Source of the DNA: Formicarius rufipectus
Taxonomy: Eukaryota; Chordata; Aves; Passeriformes; Formicariidae
Direction of reading: 5' to 3'
Assembly: GCA_013399695.1 (NCBI GenBank)
Contig: VXAU01001099.1
Coordinates: forward strand, 1,721,777 to 1,785,776
DNA: 64,000 nt
A program made the position numbers and the translations under genes. A model generated the notes under the pieces. The model saw only the letters and a list, made by a program, of their open reading frames with translations. It had not been told where the DNA came from and did no database searches. Position 1 is the first letter of the stretch. The number at the start of each line of letters is the position of its first letter. Below are positions 1 through 12,239 of the stretch, one piece after another.

Positions 1-3000
1 ACCCTATTTTTTAAAGACACAAGAAAGTTCTATATAGCTGGCTGTAAAACAAGAAGTTATCCTAATTCCAAAAGTCAACATTTGAAGTCTTTATTTTAAA
101 GTTTCCACTCTATATATTTCAAATGTTTGGAGAGTGTTTCAGTAATTTCTAATCCAAATTATCTACTTGTTTTGAAATATTTTGAAAATGGCTCAATTCT
201 TTTCACATAGAATAATCCTTCTGTGAGAGTCAACTTTTTTGTCCAGAAAGTATTTTGGTTTTTTGAGAAGAAATCAGTCTTGGACTACATCTCCATTTTA
301 AAAAGTGGTGATTATCTCAGCTCTGTAGTAGAATGGAATACTATTCAAAATTACCCTTTAGTAAAGACAACCCATTTGGCTTAATGTACACATGTTGTGT
401 ATCAATGTGGTGTATGGGAGAATACCAAGAAATTTCTGCAACTGCATTTGAACATCAGGGAAGTACCTTAATTAAATTTGTGCTTCTATTCCTTTTCTGC
501 TGGCAGAAATGGTGACAACCTCTCTACCGTAAAGAGCTTCAGTTCTTTGAAACCCAAAACTGTATAGTACTCTAAACATAAGGAATACCTGGTAAGTTCA
601 AGAACTTCTCCAGCAAGGTCATCTTCTCCACCTTCACTTTCACCAAAACTGTCAAGAGAACTAGTAATCAATTTAAGCTGAGGCATTTTCTATTTTTGGC
701 CTGGTAGCATATCTCTAGTTTCAGCCAGGGAAGGAAGTGCTTGGAATGTTTTATCACAGCCAACTCTTGTGATTTACTTGGCATAAATGGAAGAAGGAAA
801 TTGTGTAAATACGGACTAAAGCTTATTCTTGGGAAATGCAGTTCCATGGACTCACGATCTTTAATGTGTATTTTTGGTCATCACTTGTATGGTGTCACTT
901 CAGTTTTGTGTAAGAGAATAATATCCCACTAATTCTGCGATGCTTGACAGAAGAATTCCTGTATATGTGCTAAAAACACTCAGAGGCCAACCTGGCAGGC
1001 TCAGGGTAAGAATGTTTCAGCACACCTTTCCTTCCCTCCCTGGTTTTGGCCTATTCTGAGGGTTCTCATGGCTCTACCATAACATGGTCACTCTGGGAAG
1101 ATGCTCTAGACCAAGCATTGACTGTAATGGCTGAAAAACACAGCAACCTGAATCTATTCAGAGAATAGGATGGAAACTATTGTCTTCCCACATTTCTGCC
1201 CTTCCATCTTAACACCTTATTCTGGGACTTACAGGATTCACAGTTGACAGGACAGTCTTCAATAACCCTGTAATGAACTTAAGTCTCTCCCACTTTGTTT
1301 TATGCACTGTTGCCATTCACTGAATAGCTGGTATTTAACTTCATTTTTAAAATCTATTTTATGGCAATACCCCAGGGTTGTGTTATTTTTGTGGTTTCTA
1401 TGTACTGTTGCAGATATTGGTAGTTGAGAGAGGCTTGATGAGAACCTACAAGATCTAGGTAGCACACGTAGAGAACTGAGATCAAGGGAAGGTCATGTTC
1501 TGAATTTGTGGCACTGTTAATCTACCTGATCTGATTACCTAAGGCATGTAGGAATGAATGCATGTCCTGGTACATGTATCAGCTACAGAAATGCTAAACT
1601 GAAGAAGTTAATTTGGAAAAATAAAGGGAGGGGAAAAAAAAGAAAAAAAGTCATGCTTGGCACTACTTGAAGACTTGCAAGAAATTTCCATTTTCCCATT
1701 CTTTGAATACTTTGGAAATACATGATATCTTGGGATCTGCATTTTAAAATGTTGTTTCAAACTGGAGTAGTATCTGTTAAATGCAGCCAAGAAACATCTG
1801 TTTTTCTGTTCCTGGAACCCTGAGTTGAGGCATTTTCCTGTCAACTCTGCTGTGGAAATTGGTTCAATAGGTCATTCTGTTCTCTCCATTTTGTAGTTCT
1901 CAGTTTCCTATTAAAAAGATGGCTAGGAGTAAGCAGGATGGGGAAGAAGATTGTCTGTAATGTGTGTATTAGCCTGTGGAAAAAAATCTATTTATCTTCA
2001 CAGTGAGTTAGCTAACTGGTGAGAGCAGAGCTATTAAGCATTAGAAAGAACACCAGGGATTATACAAAACTGTAAGACTTATTAGCCCCTAAATGCCCCC
2101 AAGATATTTTAGCTCCCAAATGGTTTGTCTTTCATCAGTGGAAATAACAATCCGATACAAATTCCACTGAAAACAATTGAAATCTCACATTGATGGTCAT
2201 CAGGCACTGGATTTGACCCTCTGTGTTATCACTTGTAGATGGCCTGGTGCAAACTGGTCACCAGTACACGGTATATTAATTGCAGGACTGTTGTTAACTA
2301 TGATCTGAGCAGCTCCAGAGTGGATTCAGTAACTGAAGGACCAGCAGTAGTTGTATATATTGTCTTTTCAACCACCTCTCATTCTGGTGGAGTCAATCTG
2401 AGGACAGCTGGGAGGGAGAACAAGAAGAGAAGTTCAAAGCCCTCATGTAGAGAAGACTGTTAAGCATATTGTGTTGGTTTTAGTTTTTACATTCCCAGCT
2501 CTCTGTGCTTTGACAGTGCTTTGGGCAAACAAACATATTCTTGAGAACTGCATAATTTTTTCCCTTCACCTTTTAGGAACAAAATCAAAACTTGTAAAGG
2601 TATTTAGCTGTTTATGCTCCCCCTGAAGTCATCGGGCATTAAAAGTATAACACTGAGAGCATGCACCAGCTTCTGGTATTTGATCAGCAATGAAAATCTG
2701 TATTATTCAGTCAGTGGCATTAAAATTAGGAAATCAGTACACTGAGGTGACAGAACCCTCTGCCTGTATCCTTACTGAAGAGTGGCAGCACCCCTGTTTC
2801 AAAAACAACTGGAAAAAGATATGCTGTGACCTTCTGTCATGAACATTTTGGTGACATAAAAATACCAGTGTGCCACTGGAGTCCTAGCTCTTACACACAT
2901 ATAATTTGCCATCACTCATGTGACTTAAAAGGCAAAACTAATCTGGAGGAAGGGTTTCTTTATTTTTTTTCTTAGATGTGACCTTTCCCTTCCACTTCAC

Positions 3001-3609
3001 AAATTTAAAATACTGAGGAAGTGAGTCCTAATCTGAGGAAGAGTTTCCAAAAGAGAACTGGAGATGCAGCACTTTCTGTGTCAGGGTCTTGCAAAGTGCT
3101 GATGGTATAAATTAACTAATGAGGATCAGGAAACTTGTTAAAGGCAGATAGGATGCAGGAAGGGAAGAGGGAGTTGTATAGTTCCCAGGCAGTTGCAAGC
3201 AGCTTCCTGACCCTATTTACTTGGTGAAACATTTTGTTTCCTCCAGAGAAAGGTTTCATTTTGCTTTCATCACCACCAGTGTAAGGCAAATGTCACTATT
3301 TTTGTCATGTTTGGCTTATATTGCCCAATATTCGCAGTCTGATACTGAAGTGACCGTTCCCTGGCTGGTCTGTAATTATCTAAATCCACATGGTGGTGTG
3401 GTCCATCCACACCCCAAATATACTACAGTCAAATGCATGCATGTATATGGAAAATGCACTTGTCAATGGATAGTTGGGAGAGGAGTGGTGCAATTTAATC
3501 TGTGATCCCTGTGTTTGTAGCCTATTTTCCTCAATGCCATCTTCATCTGCTTTCTTCAGTCTCATTTGATTTTTGTATTTATCATACATACACTTTGGTG
3601 TGCCAGGGA
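1..3609. other. Intergenic DNA, no secure gene
   Basis: AT-rich unique-looking sequence. I see short chance open frames and A/T-rich runs such as the one near 1625-1650. No peptide in any frame is recognisable as a known protein. The one item of possible coding interest is a short acidic frame on the - strand near 589-689, listed separately. I cannot exclude conserved non-coding elements, which need cross-species alignment. Confidence 0.5.
589..689 (-). other. Possible small exon (weak candidate)
   Basis: On the - strand this stretch reads as an acidic Ser/Gly/Glu/Asp-rich peptide containing FGESEGGEDDLAGEVLEL. It is followed by an AG|GT junction at 589/588 that could be a splice donor. An AG preceded by a short pyrimidine stretch just before 648 could be an acceptor. 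These bounds would make a 60-nt exon (589-648) with phase 2 at both ends. I do not recognise the protein. The peptide is short, the sites are ordinary, and no partner exon is seen, so chance is the more likely explanation. Confidence 0.12.
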
Positions 3610-3834
3610 AGGTTCATGTTGGATAACAGAAAAAATTTCTTCACTGAAAGGGTGGTTAAATTGGAAGGGGCTGCCCAGGGAAGTGGTGGAGTCACCATCC
3701 CTGGAAGTGTTCAGAAAACAAGTAGACGTGGCACTAAACAATGCAGTGTTTATTACAGTGGGCATGGTGGTGGTACCCATTTGAAGGTTGGATTTGTTCT
3801 TTGAGGTCATTTCCAACCTTGATGACTATGTGAT
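3610..3834 (+). mobile_element. CR1 LINE, 5'-truncated 3' end
   Basis: The stretch reads like the 3' UTR of avian CR1 elements. In order it has a ggttcatgttggataacag start, an aaatttcttcactgaaaggg block, ggctgcccagggaagtggt, gagtcaccatccctgga, and near the end a gaggtcatttccaacctt block with a tgatgactatgtgatt tail. That last part matches the short 8-bp-type repeat expected at a CR1 3' terminus. It is a dead 5'-truncated copy of about 225 bp with substitutions throughout, so it is moderately old. No reading frame survives. The element is one of the main reasons for assigning the window to a bird or near relative. Confidence 0.85.
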
Positions 3835-6800
3835 TTTCCTAAAAACTGTTACATTTGTCATGTGTTTGGCACACCAATATTTGGAATTTCTGTGATTTCC
3901 AGGATCACACTCAAAGAACCATCACCTACTATAGAAAACCCCTGCATGCTGGGGACACAAATGTGCTTCTGCATTGCTTGAGTAGCACCTTAGTCCTGCT
4001 GTTTCCTCCTGGATTGTCACCTACCTGGAACTTTACGTAGGAACGAGGGACATCTAGTGGCTCATTAGAACACAGCGAAGGAAGGTGTTCTGCCCCAGGT
4101 ACGTTGTTGTGTAAGTTCAGGGAAAATTAAACTAAGTTAAAGACTTTCTCAATGGTTGAATTGTAACTTGTATATATGTAATTGCTTTAATTAATAGTAA
4201 AATAATCTGCGATGAATTTTATTTTTGTGTTTCTGTCCTCTTGTGAAAAGGTGAGCTGACTTTGGAACACACACAGGTTAAAATGTACTTGGTTCCTAAC
4301 TTCAGGAGGATAGAACATCCTCTTTCATTAGGAGAAGTCGGGGTACAGCACAGAAGGATGAAAACCAAAAGCAAATCACACAACACAACCCTATACATTT
4401 TTTTTCTCCCCCAAATGAACACATTTATTTTATGCATGGCAATTCAGGATGTGATTTAATTAGACTAGCTGATACCTGATAGGTTAGAATGACAAGGAAT
4501 AACTGTGAAGAGCAGTTCAATGGGGCCTTTTCTTTCTCTGCAATGTTTCTTATTTTAATACTTAAATAATCTGTTTCTTTAACAAATAACCCACTCTGAG
4601 TCATGTTTTTCTCTGTCCCCTTTGTTCTTATCCTAACCAATAACTATTTGTCATCCCAATAGCTTTTATTACAAAAGACGAGGTGCACATAAAAGAAGCA
4701 AAAATATCTGCATTGAATTATATGCTGGCTTTGTATTTCGAACCCGTGTTTGTTTTAGGTTTGCCATTTTGTCTTTTTCTAGTACATACTGAAAATCTGG
4801 ATGGACTAAGTTTATTATGCTGCTCAGACCAGGGACAGTGCTTGACCTGACATCCTGCAATAACTAAAGCTGAGAGGTCAATATCAGGCGGTTAAGAGTT
4901 GTTATCTCTGAACATCTGTCATTCCTATCCCAAGTCCACAAATCAATAAATTCAAGTTTTGCAGACAGAGCTGGAGTATTTTGTCTGGGACACATGACTA
5001 AAGAAGGCAGTTTACACATGAAGAGGGAAGCTTCTTTGCAAATGAGAGCAAATCATTGCCAAATATTAAGACAGATAATCTGGAGTGAGCAACAGGAGGC
5101 ATTCTGTCTCACCTGAGATGCTGACAAAACCTGGAAGCCACAGGAGTGAGATTAGACTGAGAAAAGACGAATCACTTGTTATTTTGCAAAGATGTGCAGC
5201 TCAGGAGGATTTTTTAAGAATACGATGTAATGATAGAATTTGTTGCTAGTTAAGTGGGTTTTGTCTTCCCTTTCCCTTCTGAATAGGCTAAACTGGAAGC
5301 TTGTAGACCTTAGTGAAGGTAAGGAATTAATGAATAAGCAAGCGAAGGGCTCTCCCATTCTGACTTCCAGCTCTATGTGGAGCCCCTCTGAAGATCCTGT
5401 GCTAGAGTTCAGAAAGAGATTTTTAGCCTATGTGTGTGCCATCAAAATGAGATAGGAAGAGTTATTTAAACACTGGTCAGATTGCATTAGGAGTGTGGAA
5501 CACAGAGACTGGGTCCAGTGGTTTGGGCTGATGTTGAAGGGGTTTGAATTTGTAGAGATTATTGTTTCATTAAGGTACAGTGGAAGCAGAGGCTTTATTA
5601 ATGTCCTATGATCAATGACTAGTGAACACAGTGAGTATTTGATAGCCCCTGGATCATCAAGTTTAATTAAAATTCTTCTTTATAGAGAGGTATTAGTGGC
5701 CTTTATTTCTGTGATAGAGTTTGCAGGTTTTAAACTCCTGAAGTTTTAGGTGCACTAGCAGGCATGAAGTTTTGTTTCAACAGTTCATTGTAGAGAGAAA
5801 TTGCCATGAAGAGAACTTCCAAATGATGTTTATGTTCTCTTGTGAAGGCTACATTTAGGATGTGAACACAGATATACCAAAACCCTGCTGCTGGCAGAAT
5901 TCAAACTGGATTTACAAGTATGAGGTAAAATGAGCTGAAGTTGGTTTAGCTGGCAAATAATGAAGTCTCTCTATTTCAGAAATTTCTGGGTAAAAATGGC
6001 AAAGCCAAAGTACAGCTGGCCACATGAACTACCCTGATGCAAGTGTGGTCAATGTCCACAAAGAAGAAAAAGAAGCAGACTGGCTTTTTACGAAATATTT
6101 ATTCAATGAGGAGGTAATGACTTCTTATTTCTCTCCTTACCTTTGCCACTGTGAGGTCCTGGTTGCCACATTACCACTGTACTGATTAATAGGGCAGTAC
6201 AAAATGAACCTAAAGTTACATGAGCTTTAGACTGAATAATTTCTCTTGTCAAAAAATCTAGGAAAAATTAACAATCCTATTACACCCAAGATGAAAAGAG
6301 CATGTTGGGGAAAGGTTGGAATATGCCTTGCACAGACTGTGAGCAGGAAGGGTAAATGGGAGAGCTGAGATTCAGCACCTGACATCCTTCAAGTGTAAGG
6401 TCTATTACAATGCTGGCAATCAGCCTAGGACTCCTCTGGTCTTACTTCTGATGCTGGAGTGCCAACAGCAAAAAAGCTGTGACTACTCAACTCAGGCTTC
6501 CACTCCTGCTGCCCTGGTGCTTTGCCCCTGGCCTAATGCAGGGATGGGTACGTATTTACTAGCTAGTACAGGCAGACATAATTTCCATTGACTAATATTC
6601 CTCTGGCAGGATGAGTCATCACGTAGAAAAGTTTGTTTCTGCTTGTTCTTGGTTCAGATTATAATCCAGACTGAGCTCCAAAAAAGGCCAAGACAGCAGC
6701 TTCAACATCTATGGCAATCTCTGTTCTCCCATTGTAAAGGAGGGAAACTTGGAGTGATGTCTGTAGCTTCAAGCTTTCTGAAGGGAAAGATCTTTCTTGG

Positions 6801-9800
6801 AAAATATGTTGAAAGAAGTTGGCACAGTTGGTAAGAACTTAGTCTTTTCTGTCCATATTTCTCCATCTGTCAAAGCAGGGCATAATTTTTCTTTGCTTCA
6901 CAATAGTATCGTGAGGAACCATCAATTAACATGTTTACATAACTATACATGATTTCCTATTCTAAATCACATAGACTTTGGTTTCTAGGGACATAAAGTG
7001 ATCTCATCCTTCTTAAAGATCTTTTCACTCTTTTCACACATCTATATTTCTCTTTTCATTCTGCTAGTGCAAAATGTGATTGCTTCTAGCATTGCTCCTG
7101 TACACCTGAGAGCAGTTTGAACAATGACACTATTTTCCTGAGCAATTAAATGATCAGCAAAGGAAAATAATTCTTCAATTTCTGTTTTTCCTTTTTACCA
7201 TTGTTGGAAAATGTTTTCTACCTGATACTGCTCACTACTAAAATTTCTCATCACTGCTCTAACTCCTTTGGTACTGTTATGAAGAACAATTTTTGCATTT
7301 ATTAAGAAAGCATATTTTAGTTCAGCAATCTTTAAGAGAATTAACTGTGATCAAAACTGGAGTTATCCGTAAACAAACACATCTATAAATATTGTTTGTT
7401 CTCTGTGTTTGCATGCTCCAGGGCCTGTAGTACTTTCCACAAAAAGGCAACTTTCTCTGGAGCAGAACAGCAGCAGACCAAAGTATCAGCACTGTCTTAA
7501 AAGTGAAGTGTACTATCCAGTTGAAATTGCACAGGGAACCTAAGAGAGCAAAATGATCTCGAAGCTCCTGTAATCAACTTCATGCCAGAACTGGTGAGAT
7601 ATTTTTAGCTATGACACAGTCTTGAAGGTTTATTTAGAGTTGTAAGAGGTACCCAAATCTGGAGGTGATGACCACTTTAGTCATGGCCCTGCTGCCTTCT
7701 CATCATCCAAATTGTCCTCCCACACACAACCTTGCCTGACCTGTGAAACAATCCTTTCTTTTCTCCCTCCCTGCCATGATCCCTATTACTCCTGCTCACC
7801 ACTGTCTCTCCTACTATACAACTCAAATCTTGGCTTTACCTGATTTTTCCATATTATAAATCCTTTCCGCCTCTTTCCCAAGCTCCAAACTACTTCCCTA
7901 TCCAGGTTTGCTACCAGATGCTGTATATTAATGTAAGGAAACATCCCAGCCTTGTACATGCACAGAGGAACTCCATGTGAGCTACATACATGTGGACTTC
8001 ACAGCAAGGGTGGTCAAACCCTTAAAGAGGACGCCCAGTGAAAATGGAATGTTTGCCCTTGGAAAAACTCACACCTGGACCAGGCAAAGCACTAAGCAAC
8101 CTGACCTAACTTTGAAGCTCTGTTTTGAGTGGGTAAAGGATGAGGTAATCTTCAGTGACTCCTTCTAATCAAAATGATTTCATAATTCTAACTAAATCTT
8201 GACGCAAAAGAGTAAGAACACATAAGAATCTAAGAGAAAGATGGTTTTCTGGCAGGAATCAAAAGGAATACAACAAAACAAAACTGAGCTGTGCATAGTT
8301 ATTCTACTTTTCATGCTTGCATTGAAGTAACTCAGGATGTAGTCAGATGTTAAAATCAGTAGAGAACCAAAAAGAGAATCAACACCAACATGCTTGATTC
8401 TCAAGGAAGAAAACAGTTCTGTGCTCCAGTTTATCTTACTACTACTGCTGATTTGTTTGGGAGATGCATCTCCACCAGATAAACAAGCATTGATAATATC
8501 AGCATCTGTTTAATAAATATTATATTATATTGTTCTTCCACTATCTTCTTAAATGGAACAAGTTCCTGAAATTGAAAGTCCAGTAACAAAGGGCACAAAC
8601 AGAACAAGGAACCTGGCAGCAAAATATTTCTTTCTAAACAATAGAGTTGCAAGAGCAACACCCTGTTATGCAGCTCAATAGCAGGATACTGACCAATACT
8701 GAAACACAAAATGCCCAATCAATAAACTGAATTAATATGATGAAGTTCCCCCAAATCCAAGCCATTTAACTGAAAGCCAATATAGGAGCTTGAAAATGGC
8801 AATAAACAATAATATATCACTCATGGGTGGCCTTAATGCTGAATCTGGGATAAACTGCATGAAAAAAAATCACAGGAAATTTATAACACAAAAAAAAGAA
8901 ATCTGAAAGGCAAGCACAACGACTACCAAAATAGAGAATGTAGCAATTCCTAACACAACATAAAAATGTTGCATACTTGAAGGGTGGGCTAAATTTTCCT
9001 CTGAATGTGTTTTACTGGTTTATAACAGAAACAAAATTATCCTGACAAATTGAAAGAAAAATAAGTGGCTTATTAGACCAATTGATAAAGCTGGAAAGAA
9101 CAGACAAGCTTCCAGGCATGCAGGTGCTTCTTTGGATCTGAAATAAAACCAGCAAACTTCAAAGCTAAATCCAGGTTAAGAATAAGTGTGTTGAGTTAGG
9201 ACATCTGCTTTGCTTCAAATGTTTATTAATTTCTTTTTTAAAGGCTGTAAACAATGACCTGGGAAATAAATTTATAATAATACAACTCTGTAAATGGATT
9301 ATTATTTCCAAAGCAGGCTTGCAATTAGAAAAGGATCTAAGGAGCAAAACTTACCCCTACAAATCTGCACAAAATTACATTCAGTTTCCATGAGGTTTAA
9401 AAACCTATTTGCTTACATTGCTTTAGAAAATATTAATTGGATTCCTAAATCACTTAGGTGCTTTAGAAGATTTTACTTTCACTGAAAAAGGCAATAAACA
9501 AGTCAGGATAATGCCAAGAAGTGGATACATGTGAGTCCCTGGTGTTTACACAAACCCAGCTGTGCCAGGGACAGGTACATTTGCTTGAGCAGACCTGGTA
9601 ATAAGCTCAGAGCTTGAGATCTGACACAAGCACAGGCAACACTAAGTAATGCTCTGAGGTGACTCAGCTGTAACAGGTCTCTAAAGCTTGTCCTAGAAAT
9701 GATGTAAGTATGGTTTTCTCAGTTTGTAATTTGTATTTATTGAACCTTTTCACTGGAAAGGGTAGAGAAGATGAATCAGAAAAGTAATTTTCTGTCATTG

Positions 9801-11784
9801 GCCATTTGGCAATTTTTAAGCTGTTGCTTTTTCAGTCATCTACAACAGTTTCCTTGTTTCTAGAATGAGTGCATGATATCATATCCTGAGCCCTTCCCTT
9901 TTCATGAAGCTTTCTGAGGCACTAGGAGGAGTCCAGCTACAGTCATCATGTGAACTGGTCTGTAATACTGTAGTGGAACTACCTCAGCCACCATCTGCCT
10001 GCCTAATTTATACTCCTTCGGAAATTGCTGCTCCAGGACGAACAGCCCTCGAAGCACAGTGAGTATCAGCTAAGAGAGCAAACAGTTTATCTAACTTGTA
10101 AAGCTGGATCAGAGCGTGATCACTTCTCTTTGTATTTACATTTTTGTGCAGTTTGGGACACAAATAAAAGTGAAAGGAGAACACACAGTTGTAATTCATC
10201 ACTGAAGGGAAAAGAGAGTTTCCTGGCTCAGCTGGGGTGAGAAAAGGAACAGCAGAACATCGGAGGCTTTCAGGGTTCAGAGATTGGATATAAGGTGTGG
10301 GTTAAGTGTAGGAAAGGGCCAAGGGACATGTGCTGTGCCAGGCGACATACCCATTTATTGTGGACAGAGAGACAGGAAAGAAATAGCTGCTAAAATGTAC
10401 ACACAAATAGCTCTGAGTGACTACAGGGCATTACGTTAATGCTGGATGACAGGCACCTCTTGTTTATTCTTCATCTGTTTTGATTTAAGAAATGCAGTAG
10501 TAGTAGCTAGTAATAAGAAAAATAAAAGGAGGATAAAAGAGCTGATATTCTTCATTAATCTTCACTCAACCCTAAAGCATACCAGGCCCAGTAAACATTG
10601 ACAGTGAGTCATTGGCTCATTTTAGTATAAGTACATAACCGGTGGTGGTGTTACTTCTGCACTTCTCCATCTTGGTCTTTAGCTTTCAAATGCAGAGCTA
10701 AAGGTTCTACCATTCTTGGTGGAGTGCCCAAAGTTTTGTCTTGATGTGTCTGAAATGCTGATTTTTGTAGTAGCTTGTTAACTATACCAAAAATACAGTT
10801 ATATTTATAGTTATGAATAACATAATATGATCCAGAATTCAGAGCGTTAAAAATGTTATAATGAAAGTAAATAAATGACTTGCATTTATATCTACCAAAT
10901 GGCATTATAGAAGTTATTTATATATAGAACACCTCAATTTTACTGGGCATGTTGTCCTGGTAGAATATCAAACATCAGCCTCATTCCAAAGTTGTAAAAG
11001 GTTTATGATTATGCTTCCTTAAAGGCCTCAATCTAGTTTGAATGGAACCAACAGAAAGTAGCAGTGATATTTTTGTGAATATTTAAGATAACAGTAACTG
11101 GTTTCAGAAATGTGCAAATAAGTTGTGTCCTTCCTCCCCAAAAAAGCATTTGATGAGGTGAGCAACTGTACAGGATAACCTTTGCATATGTCTTTAATCA
11201 CACAACTTTATCCATTTTTAATTTGCTCACTATGGTTTTGATCAGCTCCTTCATAAGCTCATAACACAGTATTAGTAAAAAACATTGCTTTTTATTGTCC
11301 TGACTCCATCCTTACACAACTGGGCAGACTGCCTATACTCTTCTCAGGGTACCTATCCTTCCTTTCACTGCCTGTGCATTTTATTCTCCTTTAGTTTGAC
11401 CAGCAGGTCTGAACTCTGCCATGCTGGTCTTCCTTTGCCTTCCTTTCCTGGTTTCTTACACCTGGGTATTGAGAGCTCTTGGTGCTATGGAAAGCATCCA
11501 GATCCACCAGCTCTGTTCCCTGTCCCTGACAGATCACTGCATGATCACTGCAGCCTAGGCTGATTCCAGTATTGATGTCACCAATTAGCTCATTTGTGTT
11601 GGTGATCAACAGGTCCTGTAGTTAATTATTTTGTTGTCATGCTTTAAAGATCCAAAGATGAAAGAGATGTGAGTTTCCTTTATAGAAGCCACCTAACTCC
11701 ACTCTTGTATCCAGTTTATATATATCTTAAAAAAATAAATTTTCCAGCACCTTACATCCAAGAGACGTTAAGTACACAGCAATT
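3835..11784. other. Intergenic DNA, no gene seen
   Basis: AT-rich sequence without recognisable exons, RNA genes or clear repeats. Open frames are all short (under 100 codons) and unlike known proteins. A small 8-bp inverted repeat occurs at 9535-9542/9565-9572. Nothing else stands out by eye. Confidence 0.5.
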
Positions 11785-11945
11785 GTTTAATTAATTAATC
11801 CCACAAGAACTTGTGAGGTAGGCTTCTTCATTTCACAGGTGAGGTAGAGAGTGAGGCAGCTAAGTGACTTGCTTAATATCACACAGTGAGTCACTGCTAA
11901 TGCTGAAAATAGGCTCTGTGTCTTCTGGTTCCTTGCCCTGTATTT
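11785..11945 (+). mobile_element. MIR / CORE-SINE fossil
   Basis: The sequence follows the internal part and tail of the tRNA-derived MIR SINE. In order it has acttgtgaggtagg, a cttcatttcacaggtgagg block, a gagagtgaggcagctaagtg block, acttgcttaatatcacacag, and a final stretch resembling the MIR end (tctgtgtcttctggttcc...). MIR was active in early amniotes, so bird copies are very old and highly diverged. The agreement with the mid-element core remains good over about 130 bp. The 5' tRNA-like head is not seen. It could have been retained as a regulatory element, but nothing here shows that. Confidence 0.72.
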
Positions 11946-12221
11946 TAATAATCAAACCAGACTTAACTCTAAAATTGAATGAACTCCTTAAACTATTAAA
12001 ATAATTGTTCTCAATTTCATGTTGGAGTATTACATTTTAATGACCTAACCGTCAGAAATACTTGCAGAAGTTTTCCTTGCTCAGGACCTGTTTTGTCTTT
12101 CTTGTTCATATGTTTCTTCAGGTATCAGCTGAATATATTTTGTTTACAGTGATCCTGATTCAAGGATTCAGGATTTGATTTGATTACAGTGATTCAAAAA
12201 TACACTTCATCAGAGCTCCAC

Positions 12222-12239
12222 AAAAAAAAAAAAAAAAAA
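12222..12239. repeat. Poly(A) tract
   Basis: An uninterrupted run of about 17 A after ctccac. It has no AATAAA signal or retrocopy-like sequence immediately before it, so it is listed only as a homopolymer. Confidence 0.85.

Noticed and set aside
9535..9572. 8-bp inverted repeat (gtccctgg/ccagggac) as a microRNA-like hairpin
   Set aside because: The stem is far too short for a microRNA precursor and does not extend.
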